NCBI GenBank assembly: GCA_003819975.1
Contig: RPPU01000256.1
Coordinates: 1 to 6,651, forward strand
Length of the DNA stretch: 6,651 bases
Origin: Desulfobacteraceae bacterium
GTDB lineage: Bacteria; Desulfobacterota; DSM-4660; Desulfatiglandales; HGW-15
Direction of reading: 5' to 3'
Part shown: positions 1 through 5,363 of the stretch, in pieces
Layout of the letters: each line of letters starts with the position of its first letter
Numbering within the stretch: the stretch's first letter is position 1
Notes under the pieces: model-generated
Databases searched by the model: none
Told to the model about the DNA's origin: nothing
The model's input: the letters and a program-made list of their open reading frames with translations, nothing else
Position numbers and translations under genes: made by a program

Positions 1-351
1 ATTCTGGCCGGGATTTACGCGCAACTTGCTGTTTTTTTATATGCGCCGCTGGCCGATAATTGCCCGCTGGTGGTGCTGGAAGCCCTGGCTTGCGGCGTGC
101 CGATCGTCAGTTTCGGAGTCGGCGGCATTCCGGAACTGATGGATAACGGACAAGAAGGGTTTTTGGTTCCGCCGTGCGACAGTACCGCCCTGGTGGAAAA
201 AACGGCTAAACTGCTTTCAAATACGGATCTGCGGCAACACATCGCCCTGCGGGCCCGTGAACGGGCCTTGAAGCAATTCGATCATCGGAAGACCGCCGCT
301 CAATACGTCGCCGTCTATAACTGCTGCCGGGAACGTTACGATGCATCGTAA
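1..351 (+). CDS. Glycosyltransferase family 4 (GT-B), C-terminal fragment, 5' end outside window
   Basis: Open in frame from base 1, so only the last 116 residues are visible. They form the nucleotide-sugar-binding half of a GT-B enzyme that would move a sugar from a nucleotide donor onto a growing glycan, normally at the cytoplasmic face of the membrane. The diagnostic stretch is 'ADNCPLVVLEALACGVP' followed by 'GGIPELM'. This is the GT4 donor motif in its D-x7-E form (Asp19 and Glu27 of the visible part) rather than the classical E-x7-E, a variant common in WcaC-like bacterial transferases. 'GFLVPPCD' and the terminal helix are also typical. The stop overlaps the start of the next gene by 11 bp, which suggests translational coupling in one operon. 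Acceptor and sugar cannot be told from this piece. Confidence 0.93.
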   Translation: MLAGIYAQLAVFLYAPLADNCPLVVLEALACGVPIVSFGVGGIPELMDNGQEGFLVPPCDSTALVEKTAKLLSNTDLRQHIALRARERALKQFDHRKTAAQYVAVYNCCRERYDAS

Positions 352-1462
352 AACCTCCCTTAAAAAAATAGTTATATTCGGCGCCTCGGGCGGCGGGTAC
401 ATTCTCAATGAATTGATTGACCCCGGCAAGGCGGAGGTCATCGCCGTCGCGGATAATGATCCCGTCAAGGTCGGCAGGACGATTTGGGGCCGGAAAATCG
501 TTCATCCCTGCGCGATAAGGGGTCTTCCTTTTGATTATGTCGTGATCGGCTCCACGCATGAGGCGGAAATCGCGGAACAGTTGCAAGCAATGGGCGTCGC
601 TCCCGCCCGGATTTTAAGAATCAACCGGTATTTCAGTTTCGATTTCAAACACCTACTCGAACGTTATCAGCGATCGGCGCTGGAAATCGAGGCGATCGTG
701 ACGGGTATCTCCTACACGCAGTTCGCAGTGAATCCGTATTTTCTGAAATCAAAAACGTTCAACTTCGCCCTGGACGGCCAGGACCTTTTTTACGATTATC
801 ATATCGTTAAATGGATCATGGAATGCCGCCAGGAACCGTCGCCCCTCCGGTATTGCCTGATCGGCTTGGCTTACTACAGCTTTGAATACGATCTGGCCCT
901 GTCCAAACCCAAAGAGAGCGCTTTCCGCTACGCTTTTATTCTGAATGCGTTCCGCAGTAACCCCGCCTTAAAAGCCGATTTCTACGAGCATAAGGAAATT
1001 TTCGATTCTCTTTTAAAGGAGAATTACTTCAACCGTTTTTATGATATGAAAAAGGACGCTATAAAATTACTGAATGAAAAATGGATCGAAAGCGGTGGCC
1101 CTCTTTTTTTCGAACCGCCTGAAAATCAAACCGGGTTAGATTTCAATAAAGACCATCCCGGAACGCTTCGGGAAAACATCGAAATTTTTCATGCTTTCCT
1201 AGCGCTTTTGGAAGAACATGGTGTCAAAACGGTTGTCCTGGTCCCCCCGGTTCGTGAAACCTATGCCGCCCGGGTTCCGGATCGTTTTGTCCGATCATTT
1301 CATGGGATCCTTGCGGACGCGCAAAAAAAATATTCATTTCAATTTCTCGATTACCTCCGCTCCGGTCTATTCCGAGATGATGATTTCTTCGACACCACGC
1401 ACCTTAATGCGCAAGGTTCCGAGAAATTCACCAAGATGCTGCAGCATCACATTCAATGGTAG
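341..1462 (+). CDS. Two-domain protein: Rossmann-like nucleotide-binding N-terminus plus SGNH/GDSL-like C-terminal domain
   Basis: The protein has 373 residues, no signal peptide and no membrane segment, so it is probably cytoplasmic. Residues 8-95 are a small alpha/beta domain with 'IVIFGASGGG' (11-19) and 'VIAVADNDPVKVG' (33-45). This resembles the PglD-type / CoA-binding-like domains often attached to sugar-modifying enzymes. Residues about 115-373 look like an SGNH-type domain: 'VTGISYTQF' (120-128, Ser124 as possible nucleophile), 'YCLIGLAYYSFEYDL' (171-185), 'VVLVPPV' (298-304) and 'DTTHLNAQGSEKF' (351-363), with Asp351 and His354 as the candidate acid and base. The family inference is that such domains transfer or remove acyl groups on sugars. 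That this one acylates or deacylates the locus glycan is a guess from neighbours. The ATG at 341 overlaps the previous gene, and GGGA lies 8 nt upstream. Loss of catalytic function in the SGNH-like fold cannot be excluded. Confidence 0.85.
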   Translation: MHRKTSLKKIVIFGASGGGYILNELIDPGKAEVIAVADNDPVKVGRTIWGRKIVHPCAIRGLPFDYVVIGSTHEAEIAEQLQAMGVAPARILRINRYFSFDFKHLLERYQRSALEIEAIVTGISYTQFAVNPYFLKSKTFNFALDGQDLFYDYHIVKWIMECRQEPSPLRYCLIGLAYYSFEYDLALSKPKESAFRYAFILNAFRSNPALKADFYEHKEIFDSLLKENYFNRFYDMKKDAIKLLNEKWIESGGPLFFEPPENQTGLDFNKDHPGTLRENIEIFHAFLALLEEHGVKTVVLVPPVRETYAARVPDRFVRSFHGILADAQKKYSFQFLDYLRSGLFRDDDFFDTTHLNAQGSEKFTKMLQHHIQW

Positions 1463-1471
1463 AAATTAAAT

Positions 1472-2290
1472 ATGACGAAAGTCAGTATAGTCATTCCGAC
1501 TTATAACCAGGCCGATTACCTTCCGGCTTGCGTCGATCACTGTTTGTTCCAAACCTATCCGGATCTGGAAATAATTATCGTGGACGGCGGTTCCAACGAC
1601 GCCACCAAGGACTACCTGGCCGATCTGCAAAAAACGATCTCGGAATGCGGCTGTGAACCGGTCGCGGAAATGAATCCGCAAGGCGAGATTATCCGCAAGG
1701 AACATCCGGTTTATCCGCAAAACAGATCGATCGTTATCCGTTCTTTCGACGCCGATATCGGTCCCACCCGGACTTACAATGAAGGTTTGCAGCAGGTATC
1801 CGGCGCCTATTGCACTTATATCGTGGGCGACGATTTGCCGCATCCCCATATGATCGAAGAGTTGGTTCGGGCGCTGGAAACGACCGGTGCGGATTTTGTC
1901 TATTCCGACTTGAATGTGGTGGACGACCGCGGCCGCATCCGGCGTGAAATGCGCCTGCCCGATTACGATTTTGAAAAGTGCTTCGCCCGCTGGTATCATT
2001 TGGGGGTCAGCCATCTCTATCGTTCCGAGTGGCACGCTAAGGTCGGCTTGATGGACGAACAGTATGGCTCGGCCAACGACTATGACCACTACTTGCGGTT
2101 CGCCATTGCCGGGGCCCGGTTTCAACATGTGCCGAAGATTCTTTATTCTGTGCGGGAACACGGCGATAACCGCAAAACCGGCCAGCACCGTCCCGATCGT
2201 TATCAAAACTTGCTGGAGGAATCCAAACGCTGCGCCTGGCGCGCCCGGGCCTGGCTGAAAGAACAAAGCCTTCAAAATGGTTTACGTTAA
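1472..2290 (+). CDS. Glycosyltransferase family 2 (GT-A fold)
   Basis: The 272-residue protein opens with 'VSIVIPTYNQADYL' (4-17) and 'IIIVDGGSNDAT' (34-45), the nucleotide-binding start of GT2 enzymes. The metal-binding DXD-type motif is 'IVGDDLPHPH' (117-126; Asp120, Asp121). A late 'NDYDHYLRF' (202-210) matches the usual [ED]DYDxxLR catalytic region, with Asp203 or Asp205 as the likely base. 'SVREHGDNRKTG' (226-237) matches the conserved C-terminal HxxN element. No transmembrane segments are visible. It would transfer a sugar from UDP, GDP or dTDP to a lipid-linked glycan or another acceptor. The stretch between the two donor motifs (about 50-95) is longer than in simple GT2 proteins and carries a charged insert. 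It starts 9 bp after the previous stop with no clear Shine-Dalgarno, so it probably depends on read-through from the operon. Its TAA stop lies inside a dispersed repeat. Confidence 0.93.
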   Translation: MTKVSIVIPTYNQADYLPACVDHCLFQTYPDLEIIIVDGGSNDATKDYLADLQKTISECGCEPVAEMNPQGEIIRKEHPVYPQNRSIVIRSFDADIGPTRTYNEGLQQVSGAYCTYIVGDDLPHPHMIEELVRALETTGADFVYSDLNVVDDRGRIRREMRLPDYDFEKCFARWYHLGVSHLYRSEWHAKVGLMDEQYGSANDYDHYLRFAIAGARFQHVPKILYSVREHGDNRKTGQHRPDRYQNLLEESKRCAWRARAWLKEQSLQNGLR

Positions 2291-2312
2291 CCCCAACGTT
2301 GCATACTTTTTT
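2286..2312. repeat. Dispersed repeat B, copy 1 (GTTAACCCCAACGTT plus T-run)
   Basis: The 15-mer GTTAACCCCAACGTT (2286-2300) followed by a six-base T-run recurs in the same orientation at 3961-3987. By eye 23 of 27 positions are identical. The core is two 6-bp palindromes (GTTAAC, AACGTT) around CCC. The TAA stop of the GT2 gene (2288-2290) falls inside it. Confidence 0.75.
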
Positions 2313-2322
2313 GAGAGCTATT

Positions 2323-2348
2323 CCCCGTTCACCCTGAGCTTGTCGAAG
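2323..2348. repeat. REP-like dispersed element C ('caccctgagcttgtcgaag' type)
   Basis: The sequence 'ttcaccctgagcttgtcgaa' within this span matches a short intergenic element I recall from many bacterial genomes, often present as an inverted pair. Only one arm is visible here. It occupies the place where the ribosome binding site of the flavoprotein gene would be expected, ending 5 nt before the TTG start. The family assignment rests on memory, and the sequence occurs only once in this window. Confidence 0.6.
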
Positions 2349-2353
2349 ATCGT

Positions 2354-3898
2354 TTGCAGACAACCCTAACACGACAAACCGATGTTTTGGTGATCGGGGG
2401 CGGGGCGGCCGGAATCAGGGCCGCCCTCGCTGCTTCCGGGGCAGGCGCGGACGTTCTGCTGCTGACGCAAGGCCGCCCGACCTTTCACGGCGCCACTTTT
2501 GCCGGTCTGGGCCGCGGTTGGGGATATCAGGCCTTGCCGGCCGCCGAACGCACGGTCCGCAACCTGGAAAGGTTTTACGACGAAATCATTCAAACCGGCT
2601 TGGGCTGCGCCCATCCCCGGCTGGCGCGTATTCTGGCGGAAGAATCCGGACCGTGCCTGCAGGATTTGTTGGCATATGGTTTGATTTTGAAAACAGACGC
2701 GGAAAATCGTTTTCTACGCGTTCCCGGTTGCTTCAGTTCGACACCCCGTGCATTCTTGGCCTTGGACCGCCAAAACATTCGGACAACTTTCGGAAGAATG
2801 CTGCGCCGTTCCGGCGCCGCCACCCTTAACGTCTCTGTTCTGGGCCTCATCATGTCCGACCGTTGCTGCCGGGGCGCCTGGGGCGTGACTCCGACTGGTG
2901 AAATACTTCTGGCCCGCGCCAAGGCCGTTATCCTGGCCAATGGCGGCGGATCCGGCCTTTTCTTGACTCAAGCCGGCCCGGTAGGCCAAACCGGCTCCGG
3001 TTATGCTTGGGCGCTTGCCGCCGGAGCAACAATGAAAAACCTGGAATTTATACAGTTTTTATTGGGCTTCCGTCAAGGCCGGAAACTCGGACTGCTGCCC
3101 CTGAATCGCCTGCGGGAACCGCAAGCCATAACCGATCCCGCCGGCCAGGACTTGCTCCGCACGGCTTTGCCGAATAACCGGCTCCGGCAACGAGCTCTAT
3201 CCCTGAGGCAAGCGCATGCCCCTTTTTCGAGCCGGGACGATTCCGGTCTGATCGATCGCGCCATAGCCGAATCGTTTTTGAGGAATGAAAAAGTGTTTTA
3301 CCATGATTCGTCGGTCCCGGACCCCAGAGAAGTACTGCACTTGGCCCAAGCCTTCAACGGCGGCATCCGGATCAATACCCAAGCCGCATCGACCATACCC
3401 GGCCTTTATGCGGCTGGTGAAATCGCCGCCGGCCCGCACGGCGCCGACCGCATCGGCGGTTGCCTGCTGGCCGCCACCCAAGTCTTCGGCGCGCGCGCCG
3501 GCCGGGCCGCGGCTTTATATGCCAAAAGGATAAAGGCCTTGCCCCGGCCGGTAGTTCCTCCCGAACTTCGTCGCCTGCGCCTTTCAAAGAATCATTCGGA
3601 TCGGGAACCGGTCGACGAGATTCTTATGGCGACGCGCAAAAAATTCTCGCAAGAAGTGATGATCCTACGCTCCGAATCCGGACTCACCGAATGTCTTGCT
3701 TTTTTGGACCGCGCCCGAAACGATATCCGGACCATGAAGCACCTTTCTTCATTAAAAATCACATCGCTTCAGGCCATTATGGTAATGGAAGCCGTCACCC
3801 GCGCCGCCTTGCTGCGCAAAAACAGCCTGGGTTCGCATTATCGAACCGATGATCCGAAGGTTCACCGCAGAGGCGCGGAGATCGCAGAGAAGAAATGA
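2354..3898 (+). CDS. FAD-dependent oxidoreductase, fumarate reductase / L-aspartate oxidase superfamily (divergent)
   Basis: The 514-residue flavoprotein has the FAD-binding 'DVLVIGGGAAGIRAAL' (10-25), a second FAD contact 'KAVILANGGGSGLF' (190-203), 'GSGYAWALAAGATMKNLEFI' (214-233), and the late signature 'GLYAAGEIAAGPHGADRIGG' (350-369). A helical C-terminal domain ends in 'SLGSHYRTDDP' (491-501), the counterpart of the family's '(E)SRGxHYRxDxP'. Family members oxidise or reduce dicarboxylates or amino acids such as fumarate, succinate and aspartate. By hand alignment Arg294 and Arg366 match conserved arginines. The histidine of 'QFHPT' is replaced (Leu236), as is that of 'HYTxGG' (Gln332), so the substrate is probably different. 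No membrane segment, signal peptide or iron-sulfur subunit gene is seen. The start is TTG, the only usable start codon after the upstream stop at 2312-2314, with no clear Shine-Dalgarno. Residues 503-514 and the stop are encoded by repeat A. A role in glycan synthesis is not evident. Confidence 0.88.
   Translation: MQTTLTRQTDVLVIGGGAAGIRAALAASGAGADVLLLTQGRPTFHGATFAGLGRGWGYQALPAAERTVRNLERFYDEIIQTGLGCAHPRLARILAEESGPCLQDLLAYGLILKTDAENRFLRVPGCFSSTPRAFLALDRQNIRTTFGRMLRRSGAATLNVSVLGLIMSDRCCRGAWGVTPTGEILLARAKAVILANGGGSGLFLTQAGPVGQTGSGYAWALAAGATMKNLEFIQFLLGFRQGRKLGLLPLNRLREPQAITDPAGQDLLRTALPNNRLRQRALSLRQAHAPFSSRDDSGLIDRAIAESFLRNEKVFYHDSSVPDPREVLHLAQAFNGGIRINTQAASTIPGLYAAGEIAAGPHGADRIGGCLLAATQVFGARAGRAAALYAKRIKALPRPVVPPELRRLRLSKNHSDREPVDEILMATRKKFSQEVMILRSESGLTECLAFLDRARNDIRTMKHLSSLKITSLQAIMVMEAVTRAALLRKNSLGSHYRTDDPKVHRRGAEIAEKK
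3861..3898 (+). repeat. Dispersed repeat A, copy 1 (left arm of inverted repeat)
   Basis: A 38-nt unit beginning 'ttcaccgcagaggcgc' is matched in inverted orientation at 3992-4029, with 34 of 38 positions identical by eye. The similarity continues weakly outward (gatccgaag at 3851-3859 against gatccggaag in reverse complement of 4032-4041). It encodes the last 12 residues and TGA stop of the flavoprotein. A related partial copy is at 6631-6651. Confidence 0.85.
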
Positions 3899-3960
3899 GG
3901 AGTAAAGAATATACTATTTTTATTCATGCTCCTTTGCAAAAACTCGAAAAATTTTAGGGA

Positions 3961-3987
3961 GTTAACCCCAACGTTAAATGTTTTTTT
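3961..3987. repeat. Dispersed repeat B, copy 2
   Basis: This is the second copy of GTTAACCCCAACGTT (3961-3975) with a T-run at 3981-3987, in the same orientation as the copy at 2286-2312. It lies in the loop between the two arms of repeat A and directly next to the right arm. Confidence 0.75.
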
Positions 3988-3991
3988 CAAA

Positions 3992-4029
3992 TCATTTCTT
4001 CTCTGTGTCCTCGGCGCCTCTGCGGTGAA
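3992..4029 (-). repeat. Dispersed repeat A, copy 2 (right arm of inverted repeat)
   Basis: This is the reverse complement of the unit at 3861-3898 with four mismatches. Together the arms enclose about 93 bp. The arrangement could form a long hairpin in RNA between the convergent flavoprotein and DUF523 transcription units, and may help end the flavoprotein transcript. No transposase or clear target-site duplication is visible. Confidence 0.85.
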
Positions 4030-4050
4030 AACTTCCGGATCGGGACAAAC

Positions 4051-4079
4051 AAAAATACCGCCATCAAAAGGCAGTATTT
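4051..4079 (-). terminator. Rho-independent terminator of the minus-strand DUF523 operon
   Basis: Read on the minus strand, AAATACTGCC (4079-4070) pairs with GGCGGTATTT (4062-4053), ten pairs including one G-U wobble. The loop is TTTTGAT and a T-tract follows (TTTTT ending at 4051). The wobble is a C-A mismatch on the plus strand, and the T-tract lies only on the minus side, so the signal is directional. It sits about 50 nt after the stop of the small hypothetical gene. Confidence 0.85.
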
Positions 4080-4129
4080 CTATTAGAAAGCAGAAAACGC
4101 TTACCTGCAATTTCAACCAAACGGCAAAA

Positions 4130-4450
4130 TCAAGAAAAAGGAATCCTTTCTATATGCTTTTGCATTTCCACGCTAAATTCCCTTATATCTTCCGGATCGA
4201 TCATCCCGTATTCTTTCATAAGAGCCATATGCAAAGTCATGTTTGACCTGGTATAATTATCAAGACAATTCCGTAATTTTTTTATCTCCGTTTTTTGAAA
4301 TTCAGCAATATTCCAGAATTTTCCGGTTTCATCCAGGTCCTTACTGCCGAGGATCGCCCTTATTTCATTATTTTTTCTTTTAAGGTAACGCTCTCTCCAC
4401 ATTTCAAGCGAATTCCTGAACTTTTTCCAATCTGCTTTATTTACTTCCAT
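4130..4450 (-). CDS. Small helical protein of unknown function, downstream of the DUF523 gene
   Basis: The 106-residue protein is highly charged, has no signal peptide or membrane segment, and is rich in predicted helix. It starts 'MEVNKADWKKFRNSLEMWRE' (1-20). Recognisable blocks are 'KFWNIAEFQK' (44-53), 'LRNCLDNYTRSNM' (59-71), 'MALMKEYGMIDPEDI' (75-89) and 'FSVEMQKHI' (92-100). The pattern resembles small conserved hypothetical proteins I have seen in environmental bacteria, but I cannot name a family or function. I chose the ATG at 4450 because AAAGGA lies 6 nt upstream. A TTG five codons earlier would place that site inside the gene. It begins 48 nt after the DUF523 stop on the same strand, shares its terminator, and has similarly AT-rich codon use, so the two are probably co-transcribed. 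A functional link is inferred only from this arrangement. Confidence 0.8.
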   Translation of the reverse strand: MEVNKADWKKFRNSLEMWRERYLKRKNNEIRAILGSKDLDETGKFWNIAEFQKTEIKKLRNCLDNYTRSNMTLHMALMKEYGMIDPEDIREFSVEMQKHIERIPFS

Positions 4451-4456
4451 TGCGAT

Positions 4457-4462
4457 TCCTTT
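4457..4462 (-). promoter_or_regulatory. Ribosome binding site of the small hypothetical gene
   Basis: AAAGGA on the minus strand lies 6 nt before the ATG at 4450. It favours this start over the in-frame TTG at 4465. Confidence 0.75.
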
Positions 4463-4498
4463 CAAACGGAAAGATCACTGTCCTTTCTTATAATCGTT

Positions 4499-4912
4499 TC
4501 ATAGCTCGCCTTCCGACAATACGCTAATTCCGTTTTCTTTCAATAACTTCGCCGTGACGCCGTCCCCTGAAATTAATTTTCCGGAAAAGGTTCCATCATA
4601 TATTCCATTGGAACCGCACGACGGCGATCTGGTTTTTAATATAGCCTTCTCACAATTATATTGTTGGGCAATCCTTAATGTTTCCCTCGCTCCCAAAAGA
4701 TATTCTTCCGTTACATCTTTTCCGGTTTTTGTCAGCACTTTAGCGCCCACTATTTCCGCCGGCTCGCGCGGTGTCGCTAATCCGCCCAGTTGCTCCGGGC
4801 AAGCCGGAACCGCTTCCCCGTTCTTAACCAGATTCATAACGACATCGTTCTCAATGATTTCGCTGTTCCATTTGCAGCGGATACCCGCCAAGCAGGCGCT
4901 AACCAAGATCAT
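4499..4912 (-). CDS. DUF523 family protein (TudS-like [Fe-S] desulfidase candidate)
   Basis: The 137-residue protein has the full DUF523 (COG1683, YbbK-like) pattern: 'VSACLAGIRCKWN' (4-16), 'VPACPEQLGGLATPREPAEI' (35-54), 'LKTRSPSCGSNGIYDGTFSG' (92-111) and 'GDGVTAKLLKENGISVLSE' (116-134). Cys7, Cys13, Cys38 and Cys99 are the conserved cysteines. In the characterised member TudS, a thiouracil desulfidase, family cysteines hold a [4Fe-4S] cluster that removes sulfur from 2-thiouracil. Most other members have no proven substrate, so desulfidase activity here is inferred. The ATG at 4912 has AGAGGA 5 nt upstream. An in-frame GTG at 4936 would add eight residues before the conserved start. The gene runs opposite to the glycan genes, has its own promoter, is first in a two-gene unit, and is more AT-rich than its neighbours. 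Confidence 0.93.
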   Translation of the reverse strand: MILVSACLAGIRCKWNSEIIENDVVMNLVKNGEAVPACPEQLGGLATPREPAEIVGAKVLTKTGKDVTEEYLLGARETLRIAQQYNCEKAILKTRSPSCGSNGIYDGTFSGKLISGDGVTAKLLKENGISVLSEGEL

Positions 4913-4917
4913 AAGAG

Positions 4918-4923
4918 TCCTCT
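4918..4923 (-). promoter_or_regulatory. Ribosome binding site of the DUF523 gene
   Basis: AGAGGA on the minus strand lies 5 nt before the ATG at 4912 and decides for this start over the GTG at 4936. Confidence 0.8.
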
Positions 4924-4949
4924 TTCCAAATGACACCTTTTTTTGTTTG

Positions 4950-4980
4950 ATTATAACGACATCAATCTAACTCATTGTAA
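4950..4980 (-). promoter_or_regulatory. Candidate sigma-70 promoter for the DUF523 operon
   Basis: On the minus strand a perfect TATAAT (-10, 4955-4950) lies 19 nt after TTACAA (4980-4975), a weak -35 match. Transcription would begin near 4943 and give a leader of about 30 nt. The spacing is slightly long and the -35 is poor, so only the -10 is convincing. Confidence 0.5.
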
Positions 4981-5100
4981 TTTACGAATCAATTTTTTAT
5001 TTGCTTTCGGTTTTCTGTGTTTTCAAAATCGCCCGTTTCAAAATGAGCGACTGCGAGGATCGCCCCATATAAAATGCAGTCCGGATCCGCCTCTTTTCAA

Positions 5101-5109
5101 CCCCCCCCC
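5101..5109. repeat. Homopolymeric C tract (9 C)
   Basis: A run of nine C stands in AT-rich DNA between the divergent genes. Such tracts are prone to slippage and also to sequencing error. It is too far from either gene (about 190 and 265 bp) to be an obvious promoter spacer. Confidence 0.8.
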
Positions 5110-5157
5110 TTTAAAATCAAAAGAAAAACCATCCGAACTTAGCTTGCACAATTATTG

Positions 5158-5172
5158 CTTACTTTAAGTAAG
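5158..5172. repeat. Perfect palindrome CTTACTT-T-AAGTAAG
   Basis: Two 7-bp arms around a single T form an operator-like dyad about 200 bp upstream of the TPR-glycosyltransferase start and about 245 bp upstream of the DUF523 start. No regulator is encoded nearby, so its role is unknown. Confidence 0.6.
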
Positions 5173-5222
5173 GGTTCTGGATTTTCGGATAATCCATTAC
5201 CGGATACTGAACCCGATTTTTT
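5172..5222 (+). other. Hairpin followed by T-run, terminator or attenuator-like
   Basis: gggttc (5172-5177) pairs with gaaccc (5209-5214). An inner hairpin pairs ggatt (5179-5183) with aatcc (5191-5195), and a T-run follows at 5217-5222. The 9-mer gaacccgat occurs again at 5251-5259, giving the left arm a second possible partner. No plus-strand gene lies just upstream, so this is either part of a leader or a remnant. Confidence 0.35.
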
Positions 5223-5292
5223 GCGTTTCGTTCAATAAAAGTTAGGGAACGAACCCGATCGAAAAAAATATAAAATTATATAATTATTTTAA

Positions 5293-5324
5293 TTGGTTAC
5301 ATCATTTATCCGAATGGTAACCAA
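5293..5324. repeat. Inverted repeat TTGGTTAC / GTAACCAA
   Basis: Perfect 8-bp arms (5293-5300 and 5317-5324) are separated by 16 nt, ending 47 nt before the TPR-glycosyltransferase start codon. The centres are 24 bp apart, which would suit either a dimeric regulator site or an RNA hairpin. Confidence 0.6.
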
Positions 5325-5356
5325 GGGGGCGGAGCCTGCCCTCCTAACGATTTTTT
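5325..5356 (+). other. GC-rich hairpin plus T6 just before the ribosome binding site
   Basis: GGGGGC (5325-5330) pairs with GCCCTC (5338-5343), one pair being G-U, with a 7-nt loop. T6 follows at 5351-5356 after a 7-nt gap. It is terminator-like but imperfect. The ribosome binding site AAGGGGA (5357-5363) follows at once, so the element could act as an attenuator or affect translation. Confidence 0.35.
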
Positions 5357-5363
5357 AAGGGGA
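5357..5363 (+). promoter_or_regulatory. Ribosome binding site of the TPR-glycosyltransferase gene
   Basis: AAGGGGA lies 8 nt before the ATG at 5372. It is only 2 nt from the in-frame TTG at 5366, so the ATG is the better start. Confidence 0.75.

Noticed and set aside
1466..2275. Long open frame on the minus strand (269 codons) opposite the GT2 gene
   Set aside because: It mirrors a clear GT2 gene, its protein shows no recognisable motif, and it follows from the codon bias of the plus-strand gene.
2037..2372. Minus-strand frame including 'LRQAQGERGI'
   Set aside because: That peptide is the translation of the REP-like repeat, a common false protein signal.
2354..3898. Assignment of the flavoprotein as NadB or FrdA
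   Set aside because: The family fold fits, but key active-site histidines seem absent and no partner genes (nadA, nadC, frdB) are nearby.
2286..4041. CRISPR-like array from repeated units
   Set aside because: The repeats are few, irregularly spaced, partly inverted and overlap gene ends, and no cas gene is present.
3862..4116. Minus-strand frame of 84 codons across the flavoprotein end
   Set aside because: It is made largely of repeats A and B read in reverse and overlaps the operon terminator, so it is not a gene.
4913..4936. GTG start for the DUF523 gene eight codons upstream
   Set aside because: The ribosome binding site AGAGGA would then lie inside the gene, and family members start right before the 'VSACL' block.
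4554..4970. Plus-strand frame of 138 codons opposite the DUF523 gene
   Set aside because: The minus-strand DUF523 protein carries all family motifs and a good ribosome binding site; the plus frame has neither.
4943..5167. Plus-strand frame of 74 codons in the intergenic region
   Set aside because: It has no ribosome binding site, translates the C tract and low-complexity AT-rich DNA, and has no protein-like pattern.
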